From: Dehalococcoidales bacterium
Lineage (GTDB): Bacteria > Chloroflexota > Dehalococcoidia > Dehalococcoidales > JAQTVP01
Length of the DNA stretch: 9,858 bases
Direction of reading: 5' to 3'
Assembly (NCBI GenBank): GCA_028707015.1
Contig: JAQTVP010000050.1
Location: 1-9,858, forward strand
Both the position numbers and the translations under genes were made by a program. The number at the start of each line of letters is the position of its first letter. The stretch's first letter is position 1. A model generated the notes under the pieces. The model made no database searches. It had not been told where the DNA came from and saw only the letters and a program-made list of their open reading frames with translations. Below are positions 1 to 6,740 of this stretch, piece after piece.

Positions 1-226
1 TTTCTACCTTTTGGATTAAAACCTTATAGTAAACTATTATATATTAAGAATATTAAGAGATAAGAGCTTTAGTGTAGAAATTATTGATATTTTTGTCAAG
101 TATCTTTCCGGATAATATTTTCTAAGCAATAAGTAAAATAACTAACTTGTACAATGAATAAATATTTACATACTGTAGATGATTTTGTAGTTCTAACCCA
201 TGCGTCTTAATACCGGAAAATATTTT
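1..226. other. AT-rich noncoding left flank
   Basis: No reading frame of convincing length or composition is seen here. The stretch lies downstream of the minus-strand gene that ends at 227. It contains a near-perfect 14-bp direct repeat: CCGGATAATATTTT at 108-121 and CCGGAAAATATTTT at 213-226 (13 of 14 identical), the second copy abutting the stop codon of that gene. No GC-rich hairpin followed by a T-run in minus-strand sense was found, so no terminator is claimed. Confidence 0.5.
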
Positions 227-1303
227 TTACCAGTATATATCTATACTATTAACAATACCCATTGTTTCCCAACCGCCTGTCGCTGATTTACTTGTCAGTT
301 CGTAGAACCAATATTCGGGAGAAAAAGCCTTATTAATGCTTATTGCTCCATATTCCTTTCCGTTTGCCACATAGGCTATTTTATCCCAGTCATCGGTATA
401 CTGATATGTCTGTTCCAGTGCTGGTCCGGTGCAATCCACATAAACTAATCCTCTGTCCGAGGTTGTAAATGCATTTAAAGCATGACCAATTTCCCTGTCT
501 GCAAAAAAGATAGCTACGAATGCAGATTTAATTCCAGCAGTCTCAGCATTATTGTGAAGCATCTCAGTAAAGTTACTGCAGTTGAAGGAGTTATCCCAGT
601 AAATGTGATCATCTGTTGGGTCGGTAAGCAGGAATGTATTCAACTCCTGCCAGGTAGGATTTGTAGCGTAAGTTTGATTATTGAGATTAATATTATTTGC
701 TGATCTTGGTTTTGTATATGGAGGGGCAGTGTTAGAAGAAACAGTAGCGCCAAAAGTTTCTTTATAAAGATCAAGAACTGCCTCTTTATTTTCCAGCTCT
801 GTTTTGGTTGAATCAAGGTCTTGCTGAACAGATGCGAGCGTTTTTTCGGTGAAGTTAAGCTGTACTAGCGTTGTTGCCAGTGTCTGTTTAGTAGATTCGA
901 GATCTACTTGTGTGGTTGCCAATGTCTCTTGTAAGGAGCTGAGTTCTAATTGTATTGATGTAAGGGTATTTTGAACAGATTTTAATTCATTGTCTAAAAT
1001 ATTCCTTTCTCTGGTAATGATAACTGAATAAGCAATGGTTATTATTAAAATAATACTTAAACTGATTAAAGAAGCTTTAGGAATTCGAGTCCAAAAAGAA
1101 TTACTATTAGTTTTATTTGAACGTGTTTCCCTGGCGTTATAATAAGCTTGGCTTGGTGTTTGTCCACTTTGCATTAAGGTTTTCCAGCGGCGCATACGTT
1201 CATTTAATTCGTTGCGTTTTTCATGATTTGTTATTGCCCATTCTTTGCGGTATATTTCCCAGACATTACGCTCAAAATTTGTCTCTTTATCCGGTGATTC
1301 CAT
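227..1303 (-). CDS. Membrane-anchored coiled-coil protein with transglutaminase-like domain
   Basis: Predicted 358-residue protein. The start chosen is ATG at 1303 because GAGGGGG lies a few bases upstream of it; an in-frame ATG at 1321 would add six residues but has no ribosome binding site. In order: a basic, charged cytoplasmic N-terminus (1-70), one hydrophobic segment at about 77-97, a long heptad-like coiled coil at about 98-185 rich in T/S/L/E (repeats of the type TLATTQxxLESTK), a Ser/Pro/Asn linker, and a C-terminal domain. That domain has the order Cys242 (FNCSNF), His274 (GHALNAF) and Asp290 (VYVDCTG), the Cys-His-Asp pattern of transglutaminase/papain-like folds. By the positive-inside rule the catalytic domain faces outside. 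Substrate unknown; peptide or cell-surface processing is inference. No clear promoter was found, although a TTGACA lies at 1379-1384 in minus sense. Confidence 0.8.
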   Translation of the reverse strand: MESPDKETNFERNVWEIYRKEWAITNHEKRNELNERMRRWKTLMQSGQTPSQAYYNARETRSNKTNSNSFWTRIPKASLISLSIILIITIAYSVIITRERNILDNELKSVQNTLTSIQLELSSLQETLATTQVDLESTKQTLATTLVQLNFTEKTLASVQQDLDSTKTELENKEAVLDLYKETFGATVSSNTAPPYTKPRSANNINLNNQTYATNPTWQELNTFLLTDPTDDHIYWDNSFNCSNFTEMLHNNAETAGIKSAFVAIFFADREIGHALNAFTTSDRGLVYVDCTGPALEQTYQYTDDWDKIAYVANGKEYGAISINKAFSPEYWFYELTSKSATGGWETMGIVNSIDIYW

Positions 1304-1314
1304 TCCAGCCCCCT

Positions 1315-1338
1315 CATGCATTTAGCAGATAATGCATG
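1315..1338. repeat. Inverted repeat CATGCAT-N10-ATGCATG
   Basis: A perfect 7-bp inverted repeat with a 10-base centre lies just upstream of the transglutaminase-like gene, in its probable 5' leader, and includes the unused upstream ATG at 1321. It could be an operator or a leader hairpin. No regulator family is implied by the sequence. Confidence 0.4.
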
Positions 1339-1468
1339 TTGTTAGTTATTCATTATGGTAAAAGGAATTATTTAGAATTGTCAAAAAATATATCAAACTG
1401 TTTTATATATACTTGGCTTTATTTAGTAAATTAGTTTAACTCTTAATCTTGGCGTCTATTTTGTATTA

Positions 1469-1497
1469 TTGACATTATATTAATAATCAGTTCTAAT
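1469..1497 (+). promoter_or_regulatory. Sigma-70-type promoter for the alcohol dehydrogenase
   Basis: A perfect -35 TTGACA at 1469-1474 is followed after 17 bases by TCTAAT at 1492-1497 (5 of 6 to TATAAT). Transcription would start near 1504, giving a leader of about 100 nt to the dehydrogenase start at 1605. No hairpin or riboswitch was recognised in that leader. Confidence 0.65.
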
Positions 1498-1604
1498 ACT
1501 TACTATTAAATAATAAGTTTGATATTTTAAAAGGGGAATATAATTGAATAATAGCTAAAAAAGGGTAACTTTACTACTGAAAAAATGTAAAGGAAGGGGA
1601 AATA

Positions 1605-2741
1605 ATGATAACTATATTCCATTTGCCAACAAAGATTATCTTTGGTTCCGGGAGCATTGCTTCCCTGGGAGAAGAAGCCCAAAAGCTAGGTAAAAAAGCG
1701 ATAATTGTTACTTATCCGGATATTAAAAAAGTAGGGATACTAATCAAGATTGTTGATGGCCTGAAGGCAAAAAAAGTTTATAGCGTGGTTTTTGACGAGG
1801 TGGAGCCTAATCCGCATAGCACAACAGTAGATAAAGGGGCTGAAATAGTCCGCAGAGAGCAAATTGACCTGATAATTGGCTTAGGTGGAGGTAGTGCTAT
1901 GGATGCGGCTAAGGGGATAGCTTTAGCTAGTAGCAGTACAGAGTCAATCTGGCAATACTGGGGAGTTACTATTGAGCCTAAAGGTCCGGTAAGGCCGATT
2001 ATTCAGGTACCGACTATGGCTGGTACTGGTTCTGAGGCGAATCCTTCAATGGTAATTACTAACTGGGAAAAGCATGAGAAAGTTGGTTTGGGGCATCCTT
2101 CATTATTTGCCCAGGTTTCTATTGTTGACCCTGAGGTAACGCTTTCTGTACCCAAAAGGCAAACAGCAGCGGGAGGTGTGGATATATTTTCTCATTTAGT
2201 AGAATATTACCTTATGCCGGAATCACCTCTTCCTCTTAATGATGGTATCAGGGAGGCATTATTAAGAGTGGTGGTTAAATATCTGCCGAGGGTATTAGCG
2301 AAATTAGATGATATTGAAGCGCGCACTCAACTTTCTTGGGCAAGTACTATTGCTATGTCGCAATTGGCCAGATTAGGTGGGACTGCCGGGGCGATGAGTT
2401 GCCATGGCCTTGAACACGCACTAAGTGGCTATTATGATGTTACCCATGGTGTAGGTTTAGCAACTCTCCTTCCCGTATGGATGAGGAATATTCTTCCAGT
2501 AAGGAAGGAAAGGCTTGATTTACTGGGTAAAAATGTTTTTGGCAAGACGGATGGAATAAAAGCTACCGAAGAGTGGCTGGAAGAAGTAGGGATGAGCTTT
2601 AAGCTACGAGATTTTGGGTTTAAGCTGGAACATGCTGAGGAAGTAGCAGAGAATGCATTAAGGACATCCAGGGGAATAGCTCAGCACCCAATAAAGCTGG
2701 AAGTAGAAACTGTAGCACAAATTTATAAGGATGCCTATTAA
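1605..2741 (+). CDS. Iron-containing alcohol dehydrogenase (group III, butanol-dehydrogenase-like)
   Basis: Complete 378-residue NAD(P)-dependent dehydrogenase, the usual length of group III metal-dependent alcohol dehydrogenases, which interconvert aldehydes or ketones and alcohols in the cytoplasm. The N-terminal Rossmann-type half carries the nucleotide-binding GGGSAMDAAKG (residues 94-104) and the PTMAGTGSEA loop (136-145). The C-terminal helical half carries the metal ligands by family alignment: Asp193 and His197 (GVDIFSHLVE), His267 and His281, with His271 in CHGLEHALSG at the catalytic position. The His267-His281 spacing of 14 equals that of the ligands in E. coli FucO. The ATG is preceded by AGGAAGGGG. 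It has its own promoter and is followed by a tRNA with another promoter, so it is probably monocistronic. Short-chain or butanol-type substrates are likely, but sequence alone does not decide. Confidence 0.93.
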   Translation: MITIFHLPTKIIFGSGSIASLGEEAQKLGKKAIIVTYPDIKKVGILIKIVDGLKAKKVYSVVFDEVEPNPHSTTVDKGAEIVRREQIDLIIGLGGGSAMDAAKGIALASSSTESIWQYWGVTIEPKGPVRPIIQVPTMAGTGSEANPSMVITNWEKHEKVGLGHPSLFAQVSIVDPEVTLSVPKRQTAAGGVDIFSHLVEYYLMPESPLPLNDGIREALLRVVVKYLPRVLAKLDDIEARTQLSWASTIAMSQLARLGGTAGAMSCHGLEHALSGYYDVTHGVGLATLLPVWMRNILPVRKERLDLLGKNVFGKTDGIKATEEWLEEVGMSFKLRDFGFKLEHAEEVAENALRTSRGIAQHPIKLEVETVAQIYKDAY

Positions 2742-2767
2742 TAGTAGTAATTTTAGATAGCATGTCT

Positions 2768-2796
2768 TTGACATTCAGGCTGTAAATTATTATAAT
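2768..2796 (+). promoter_or_regulatory. Perfect consensus promoter of the tRNA-Gln gene
   Basis: TTGACA at 2768-2773, exactly 17 bases, then TATAAT at 2791-2796: both hexamers and the spacer are fully consensus. The expected start is near 2803, seven bases before the mature tRNA 5' end. This fits a strong, constitutive stable-RNA promoter. Confidence 0.85.
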
Positions 2797-2809
2797 TTCA
2801 ATCATAAGC

Positions 2810-2883
2810 TGGGGAATCGTCTAGCGGTAGGACAGCGGATTCTGGATCCGTCAACGTAGGTTCGAGTCCTACTTCCCCAGCCA
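2810..2883 (+). tRNA. tRNA-Gln (anticodon CTG), CCA encoded
   Basis: A full cloverleaf can be drawn by hand. The acceptor stem is TGGGGAA pairing with TTCCCCA (2873-2879). The D arm is closed by GTC/GAC. The anticodon stem is GCGGA/TCCGT around the loop TTCTGGA, with anticodon CTG at 2842-2844. The T arm contains the invariant GGTTCGAGTCC. The discriminator base is G at 2880, and CCA is encoded at 2881-2883. The weak U1-A72 acceptor pair is typical of glutamine tRNAs. It reads CAG codons. It stands alone here with its own promoter. Confidence 0.97.
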
Positions 2884-2885
2884 GA

Positions 2886-2933
2886 TAAGGTAATATGATT
2901 ACCTTAGTCATTTCTTGGTTCAGTTACCTTTTT
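2886..2933 (+). terminator. Possible weak terminator after tRNA-Gln
   Basis: TAAGGTAAT at 2886-2894 pairs perfectly with ATTACCTTA at 2898-2906 (9 bp, 3-base loop). The same left arm can instead pair with TTACCTT at 2924-2930, which runs into TTT. The T-run is short and the stem AT-rich, so this is weak, but it is the only candidate 3' end for the tRNA transcript before the convergent gene. Confidence 0.35.
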
Positions 2934-2969
2934 ACACTGAAGAAGATGTGAGAAACTGCTCCCTCCGTT

Positions 2970-3431
2970 TCAATCGTACAGATGTCTTTCTTCATTTTTC
3001 TTTATGATTGAATAGTATTCCTTATCTATATCTATCCCCTTTTCTCTTAACACTCGCTCTGTCATTTCAATAGCGTGAAGCAGATCCAGAAATTGATTCA
3101 GCCAAGCCTGGTAATCTTCTGGTGACTTTTCAAAGGCGTTGGCGTATTCGGAAAATTCCTCTGATACCTTGATAAACTGGTATTGCGGATCAAATTGACC
3201 CCTGATACGAGGGAATTTAAAGATTGTTTTTATCCTGCCAAAATGGCGCTGAAAAATATATTTATCTACATACCAGAAAATACAGGCCAGGATGAATTGA
3301 TTTAGCAGAAAGGCGGGAATGGTAAGAATACCAAGCTTGTCGGCAAAGAGATATTGGACCAAAGCTCCTGCAATCCCAGATAATAAGATCCAGCGTCCGA
3401 AGACGTAAACGAACCATTCTTTAGAAAACAT
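2970..3431 (-). CDS. Two-helix membrane protein with MazG-like C-terminal segment
   Basis: 153 residues from ATG at 3431, which has GGAGGG four bases upstream; an in-frame TTG at 3443 lies within that ribosome binding site and is not the start. Two hydrophobic segments at about 6-29 and 35-57 are followed by a basic stretch and a soluble helical tail. The tail has FIKVSEEFSEYANAFE (residues 87-101, an EExxE pattern) and QFLDLLHAIEMTERVL (113-128), then a KKNEER segment. The order resembles the paired metal-binding helices of MazG/all-alpha NTP pyrophosphohydrolases (ExxE then ExxD). The second motif here reads QxxD, so a key acidic residue is replaced. Function is unproven: it could be a degenerate house-cleaning domain tethered to the membrane. 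It is convergent with the tRNA and divergent from the cupin gene at 3720. Confidence 0.75.
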   Translation of the reverse strand: MFSKEWFVYVFGRWILLSGIAGALVQYLFADKLGILTIPAFLLNQFILACIFWYVDKYIFQRHFGRIKTIFKFPRIRGQFDPQYQFIKVSEEFSEYANAFEKSPEDYQAWLNQFLDLLHAIEMTERVLREKGIDIDKEYYSIIKKNEERHLYD

Positions 3432-3486
3432 ATTTCCCTCCAAATAGCGCTTAAATGAGTTTCACTGCTAGTAAACTTCTCTTGCT

Positions 3487-3499
3487 GGTACACAGTACC
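3487..3499. repeat. 13-bp palindrome GGTAC-ACA-GTACC, possible operator
   Basis: A perfect 5-bp inverted repeat with a 3-base centre lies just downstream of the minus-strand -10 element at 3511-3516, near the expected start of the transcript for the membrane protein. The position suits a repressor site. The binding protein is unknown. Confidence 0.3.
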
Positions 3500-3510
3500 T
3501 CGTTTTGTAA

Positions 3511-3519
3511 ATTATAGCA
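3511..3519 (-). promoter_or_regulatory. Extended -10 promoter for the MazG-like membrane gene
   Basis: In minus-strand sense the sequence reads TGCTATAAT, a perfect TATAAT (3511-3516) with the extended TGn motif (3517-3519). No good -35 hexamer lies at the right distance, as is usual for extended -10 promoters. The leader would be about 70 nt and holds an imperfect hairpin (3458-3477). Confidence 0.55.
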
Positions 3520-3573
3520 ATACTCATTTATGCCTAATAACTAATAACTTGATAGCATAAAAACATTAAGTTG

Positions 3574-3619
3574 GTTGTTTGAGGTTCCTAGTTGTTTGAC
3601 GAACATCCCGTGATATAGT
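3574..3619 (+). promoter_or_regulatory. Extended -10 promoter with 9-bp direct repeats, upstream of the first cupin gene
   Basis: TGATATAGT at 3611-3619 is an extended -10 (TATAGT, 5 of 6). The weak -35 TTGTTT (3592-3597) is 16 bases upstream. GTTGTTTGA occurs twice, at 3574-3582 and 3591-3599, 17 bp start to start, with the second copy covering the -35. This arrangement suits an activator or repressor that reads direct repeats. The expected leader is about 95 nt and contains a run of eight Ts at 3679-3686. Confidence 0.45.
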
Positions 3620-3719
3620 AAGCTCATATTTCTGATTGTAAATAGGATGCGAGCAGTGCCTATAGCAGGGTAAATTTCCTTTTTTTTCAATAAAAAATTC
3701 CAGGAGGTTAAGAGCGACG

Positions 3720-4022
3720 GTGTATTATAAAATTGATGAGCTGGCTAAAAGAGTAGAGCAGGGAAAAAGCGACTTATCACTGCAGAGTATCAATGGTGAT
3801 TACCTGAAAATACAATATTTTGACCACGAAGTAGACTGGCATAGTGAAAACCGTGATGAATTCTTTATATGCCTTAATGGGATAGCTAATTTTTCTATAG
3901 AAGATATAGATTACACTCTGATAAAAGGAAACATGATAATTATTGAAGCAGGGAAAAGGCACAGGGCTAGTTCTGGGGGTTCAATTCTGCTCTCCATCGA
4001 ACCGCATGAGCGAGGACGCTGA
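3720..4022 (+). CDS. Small single-domain cupin protein
   Basis: 100 residues from a GTG start, with AGGAGG 12 bases upstream (a rather long spacing). The fold is recognised by the two cupin motifs: WHSENRDEFFICLNG at residues 40-54 and the IIEAGKRHRA segment at 74-83. By family pattern the metal ligands would be His41, Glu47 and His81; the place of the usual second His (residue 43) is Glu. The GNMIIIEAGKRH stretch is the typical second beta-hairpin. Such small stand-alone cupins bind sugars, metals or small molecules and their individual roles are mostly unknown. It is the first gene of a plus-strand run ending at 5813. Confidence 0.85.
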   Translation: MYYKIDELAKRVEQGKSDLSLQSINGDYLKIQYFDHEVDWHSENRDEFFICLNGIANFSIEDIDYTLIKGNMIIIEAGKRHRASSGGSILLSIEPHERGR

Positions 4023-4067
4023 TTTTGATAAAAATTTTCATTATCTTCGGCTCTTTTGTACTTCTGC

Positions 4068-4076
4068 TGCTATAAT
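4068..4076 (+). promoter_or_regulatory. Extended -10 promoter before the cyclase-like gene
   Basis: TGCTATAAT at 4068-4076 is a perfect TATAAT preceded by TGn. No convincing -35 hexamer stands at 16-18 bases. Transcription would begin near 4083, about 30-40 nt before the coding region. This suggests the interrupted gene was expressed separately from the upstream cupin. Confidence 0.5.
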
Positions 4077-4115
4077 ACTTTATGTCTGGAATAAAGTGGT
4101 ATTTATAAACGGGAG

Positions 4116-4925
4116 GTGAAAGTCATAGAAGGTTATGTTGCGTTTTTTGATATGTTGGGATTTTCCGAACTGGTGCGAGAGGGTTCGTTCTCCGAGAATT
4201 TCAATAAATATTCAGAAATTCTCAGTAATGCTGTCGAGATAAATAAAGATGGTCTGCAGTATGTTACCTTTTCTGACAGCGTAGTTATCAATACCAAGAA
4301 CAAAGGCAAAGAGCAACTACAGTATCTTATCCGGGCAGTTGCAGATATAAGCTTTCGCTTTCTTACTGAGCTGGACATTCCCATTTGCGGAAGCATCTCA
4401 ATTGGACAATTTGATAGGCACGAGCATAAAGATGGTAATGTAATTATTGCAGGACGTACGATTATTGATGCATACCAATATGAACAGAAGCAGGACTGGG
4501 TAGGAGTGATGCTGTCCCCTAAAGTTGTTCGGGATAAACCTGATTTGAGAAAATGCTGCCAACTACCAAAGCTAAATAGCCGCGAAGATGGTGAAAAACT
4601 CCGTAAATGCCTTCCTGTATGGCCGTTTATCCTTTAACACTATAATCAAATTCCCTTTCGTAATCAGAACAATGATTTCGAAAACCCTATTTATAAAGGC
4701 CATGTTATCGTGCCGCAGCATTATGGCTGTCAGCAGCCAGAAGAAGTAATTGCTGACTTGGGCAAGTATGAGGAAAAACTTAAGGAACTGATGTTATTCG
4801 CGCCAGAACCATCTTCGCAGTTAAAGTACCAATACACTATAAACTGGATAGATTATGTGAGCCAAAAATTTGATAATGTGTTTGTGTATAATCCTTTTTG
4901 GCGGGACAGCGGTAAAGTCAAATAG
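4116..4925 (+). pseudogene. Class III nucleotide-cyclase-fold protein, interrupted by an in-frame TAA
   Basis: One reading frame runs through the whole span apart from a single TAA at 4635-4637. The part before it (173 residues from GTG 4116) has GYVAFFDMLGFSELV, YVTFSDSVVI and GSISIGQF, then AGRTIIDAYQYEQKQDWVG, the pattern of a common bacterial family with a class III adenylate/guanylate cyclase-like fold. The part after the TAA continues in the same frame (IPFRNQ, YKGHVIVPQHYG, ending near 4925), as the family's C-terminus does. One C-to-T change (CAA to TAA) would explain it. The start also looks damaged: GGGAGGTG at 4111-4118 overlaps the GTG and is ideally placed for codon 4125, which is ATA where an ATG would be expected. 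A decaying gene is most likely; sequencing error at one site, or two separate polypeptides, remain possible. The role of the intact family is unknown. Confidence 0.7.
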
Positions 4926-5009
4926 TTTACTCTGGAGTTTACATAAATTGATAAACAAAGCTTAATGTATTGAACTTTTAATCGGTACACAAAATATAGG
5001 AGTATAATC

Positions 5010-5426
5010 ATGGATTATCAAAGAATGACAGCACCTTGCGGATTAGATTGTTTTAATTGTCAGATGTTTCTTGCCAGCGAGAATGATGAACTGAGATTAA
5101 AAATTTCCCAGAAATCAGGTATTTCGTTTGCTCAGGCGATATGTCAGGGATGCCGTGATGAGGGCGGGTCACCGGATTTTCTTAAAAGAACTGAGCCTTG
5201 TAGTGTTTACCAGTGCATTACTCAAAAAGATTTAGACTTTTGTTCCAAGTGTTCGGACTTCCCCTGTGACTATTTACAGCCCTATGCAGACAGAGCATCC
5301 GAAGTGCCGCATAATACCAAAGTTTTTAATCTGTGTTTAATAAAGAAGATGGGATTGGAAGCATGGGCAAAAACAAAAGCTAAAAATGTGAAGCATGCAT
5401 ATTTCAGTGAAAAGTTCAGACTATAA
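5010..5426 (+). CDS. DUF3795 cysteine-rich protein
   Basis: 138 residues with ATG at 5010 and a TAGGAG site seven bases upstream. The N-terminal APCGLDCFNC (residues 8-17), CQGC at 45-48, and the Cys series at 64, 69, 78, 81 and 86 (FCSKCSDFPC), followed by VPHN and a GLEAW segment, are the recognisable pattern of the DUF3795 family. The paired cysteines suggest zinc or an iron-sulphur cluster. The biochemical role of the family is not established; it is frequent in anaerobic bacteria and archaea. It lies 84 bp after the broken cyclase-like gene and 54 bp before the second cupin, so co-transcription with the latter is plausible. Confidence 0.9.
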   Translation: MDYQRMTAPCGLDCFNCQMFLASENDELRLKISQKSGISFAQAICQGCRDEGGSPDFLKRTEPCSVYQCITQKDLDFCSKCSDFPCDYLQPYADRASEVPHNTKVFNLCLIKKMGLEAWAKTKAKNVKHAYFSEKFRL

Positions 5427-5480
5427 CAGGGTGCATACGATAGTTGATGTTATATCCTTATCGTCTCTGGGGTGATTTAT

Positions 5481-5813
5481 TTGGGTGAAGTTTTTAATAC
5501 TAATCAACTGGAATGGATACCGATCAGACCGGACATAGCGAGTGGTGTTTTTGGTAAAACGTTACTTGCGGATGATATTAAGCTAGTGCTGACGCGTGTT
5601 ATTGCCGGGGGCAGATTTAATATGCACCGGGATAAATACGGGCATTTGTTCTACTTCCTGAGCGGTGAGGGATTAGTGTGGGTGGAGGATAAGCAACTTA
5701 AAATAAAACCTGGTTTAGTGGTCCAGATAACCGCTGGTAAACTGCATGCTTATGAAAACACAGGTAACCAAAATTTAATGCTAATCTCTGTCAACTTGGC
5801 AGTACGGCAATAA
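5481..5813 (+). CDS. Second small cupin protein
   Basis: 110 residues. The start chosen is TTG at 5481 because GGGGTGAT (5469-5476), a good match to the 16S anti-Shine-Dalgarno, lies four bases upstream. The in-frame GTG at 5472 is inside that site and is unlikely to be used. The core has GGRFNMHRDKYGHLFYFLSGEG (residues 43-64) and the PGLVVQITAGKLHAYENTG strand pair (77-95), the two cupin motifs. His49, His55 and His89 are the probable metal-binding residues, with His55 where Glu is usual. It is not a close copy of the cupin at 3720. Ligand unknown. It is convergent with the hydrolase gene. Confidence 0.83.
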   Translation: MGEVFNTNQLEWIPIRPDIASGVFGKTLLADDIKLVLTRVIAGGRFNMHRDKYGHLFYFLSGEGLVWVEDKQLKIKPGLVVQITAGKLHAYENTGNQNLMLISVNLAVRQ

Positions 5814-5850
5814 CAGTCTGTAAAATACTCTGAATTAGATTTTAACTGTT
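5812..5850. terminator. Possible weak bidirectional terminator between convergent genes
   Basis: AACAGT (5812-5817) pairs with ACTGTT (5845-5850) and AAAAT (5822-5826) with ATTTT (5839-5843), giving an AT-rich hairpin between the cupin stop at 5813 and the hydrolase stop at 5883. There is no strong T-run. The position between two converging genes is the main support. Confidence 0.25.
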
Positions 5851-5882
5851 CTCTCATATGTTATTAAGAAGGGCTGTATTTA

Positions 5883-6686
5883 TTATTTCTGGTTTACATA
5901 ATTAAGGAAAGCTCGTATTATCATACTGAATTTAGGATCATGAGTGACAGTCTGATGGTTTTTACCCTCAATTTGGAAGTGACAACCCTGGGGAACCATC
6001 ATGGCAAATTTGGCTTTATCGCCGGGAGGGGTGTCATTATTTGCCGAGATAGTCATGAGTGGCACAGAAATATCCCGAAATTTTTCAAGCAGTGCTTCTT
6101 TTGTAAGGGACCGTGAAACACTATCATTATTATTATTCATTAAAACAGCAGCCAGTGCCTTCAGGTCTCCGTCTTCTGATGTAGCGTAATTCCGGAACTT
6201 ACGACCAATTGGGTCGGTTATGGTTTCTGGATTGTCAGTAAGAAATGCTTCTATCATTTTATCACGGTCAAATCTGCGATTAGGTGGTTTTATGTTTGTA
6301 TTTAGGCAAGCAGGCGGGGTAAATCCACCAAGAATAATTGACTTGAATCGTTCCGGGTAGGTTTGTAGTAAATCCAGAGAGATGCGCGAACCCATAGAAT
6401 AGCCGATAAGATTTATCTTTTTAATATCTAAATAGTCTAAGAGATAAATAATATCATCGAGCATCTTGTCTCCATACATTATAGGATCGTAAAATTTCTC
6501 GCTTTTTCCATGTCCTCGACAATCAATCATGATTACTTGATTTTCATCTTTCAGGGCATTGGTGACTCCTGTGCGTTGCCAGTTAGCTTTCATATTAGAG
6601 GAAAAACCGTGGATTAGAATAACTTCTGATCCACTTCCTTCAATTTCATAATAAATATTGACGCCGTTATTATTACAGAATGGCAT
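5883..6686 (-). CDS. Alpha/beta hydrolase
   Basis: 267 residues from ATG at 6686, which has AAAGGAGAG a few bases upstream. The frame stays open for 120 further codons to 7046, but that part has no ribosome binding site and no family match, so it is not included. Landmarks of the alpha/beta hydrolase fold: the oxyanion-hole segment LIHGFSSN (residues 24-31), DCRGHGKS (55-62), the nucleophile elbow GYSMGS with Ser97 (95-100), probable acid Asp218 in ANNDTPPGD, and catalytic His244 in GKNHQTV. No signal peptide. It is probably a cytoplasmic esterase or related hydrolase of small substrates; the substrate cannot be told from sequence. Nothing links it to a pathway nearby. Confidence 0.9.
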   Translation of the reverse strand: MPFCNNNGVNIYYEIEGSGSEVILIHGFSSNMKANWQRTGVTNALKDENQVIMIDCRGHGKSEKFYDPIMYGDKMLDDIIYLLDYLDIKKINLIGYSMGSRISLDLLQTYPERFKSIILGGFTPPACLNTNIKPPNRRFDRDKMIEAFLTDNPETITDPIGRKFRNYATSEDGDLKALAAVLMNNNNDSVSRSLTKEALLEKFRDISVPLMTISANNDTPPGDKAKFAMMVPQGCHFQIEGKNHQTVTHDPKFSMIIRAFLNYVNQK

Positions 6687-6729
6687 AAGGGCTCTCCTTT
6701 CTTTTTGTGATATTCTAGTTTGGTATAAA

Positions 6730-6740
6730 ATGATAATCAT
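6730..6740. promoter_or_regulatory. Fur-box-like palindrome ATGAT-A-ATCAT
   Basis: This perfect 11-bp palindrome is identical to the centre of the classical 19-bp Fur box; over all 19 positions the match is 13. It lies 44 bp upstream of the hydrolase start and overlaps a minus-strand TTGACA (6740-6745). No matching -10 was found at normal spacing. Such AT-rich palindromes can occur by chance. Confidence 0.25.

Noticed and set aside
482..703. Plus-strand reading frame of about 70 codons
   Set aside because: It lies fully opposite the transglutaminase-like gene, has no ribosome binding site and no recognisable composition.
1379..1384. Minus-strand TTGACA as promoter of the transglutaminase-like gene
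   Set aside because: The nearest good -10 (CATAAT in minus sense, 1352-1357) is 21 bases away, too far for a standard promoter, so it was not listed as a feature.
4635..4637. Frameshift as the cause of the cyclase gene break
   Set aside because: The frame before and after the stop is the same, and translation straight across gives family-like sequence, so a substitution suffices.
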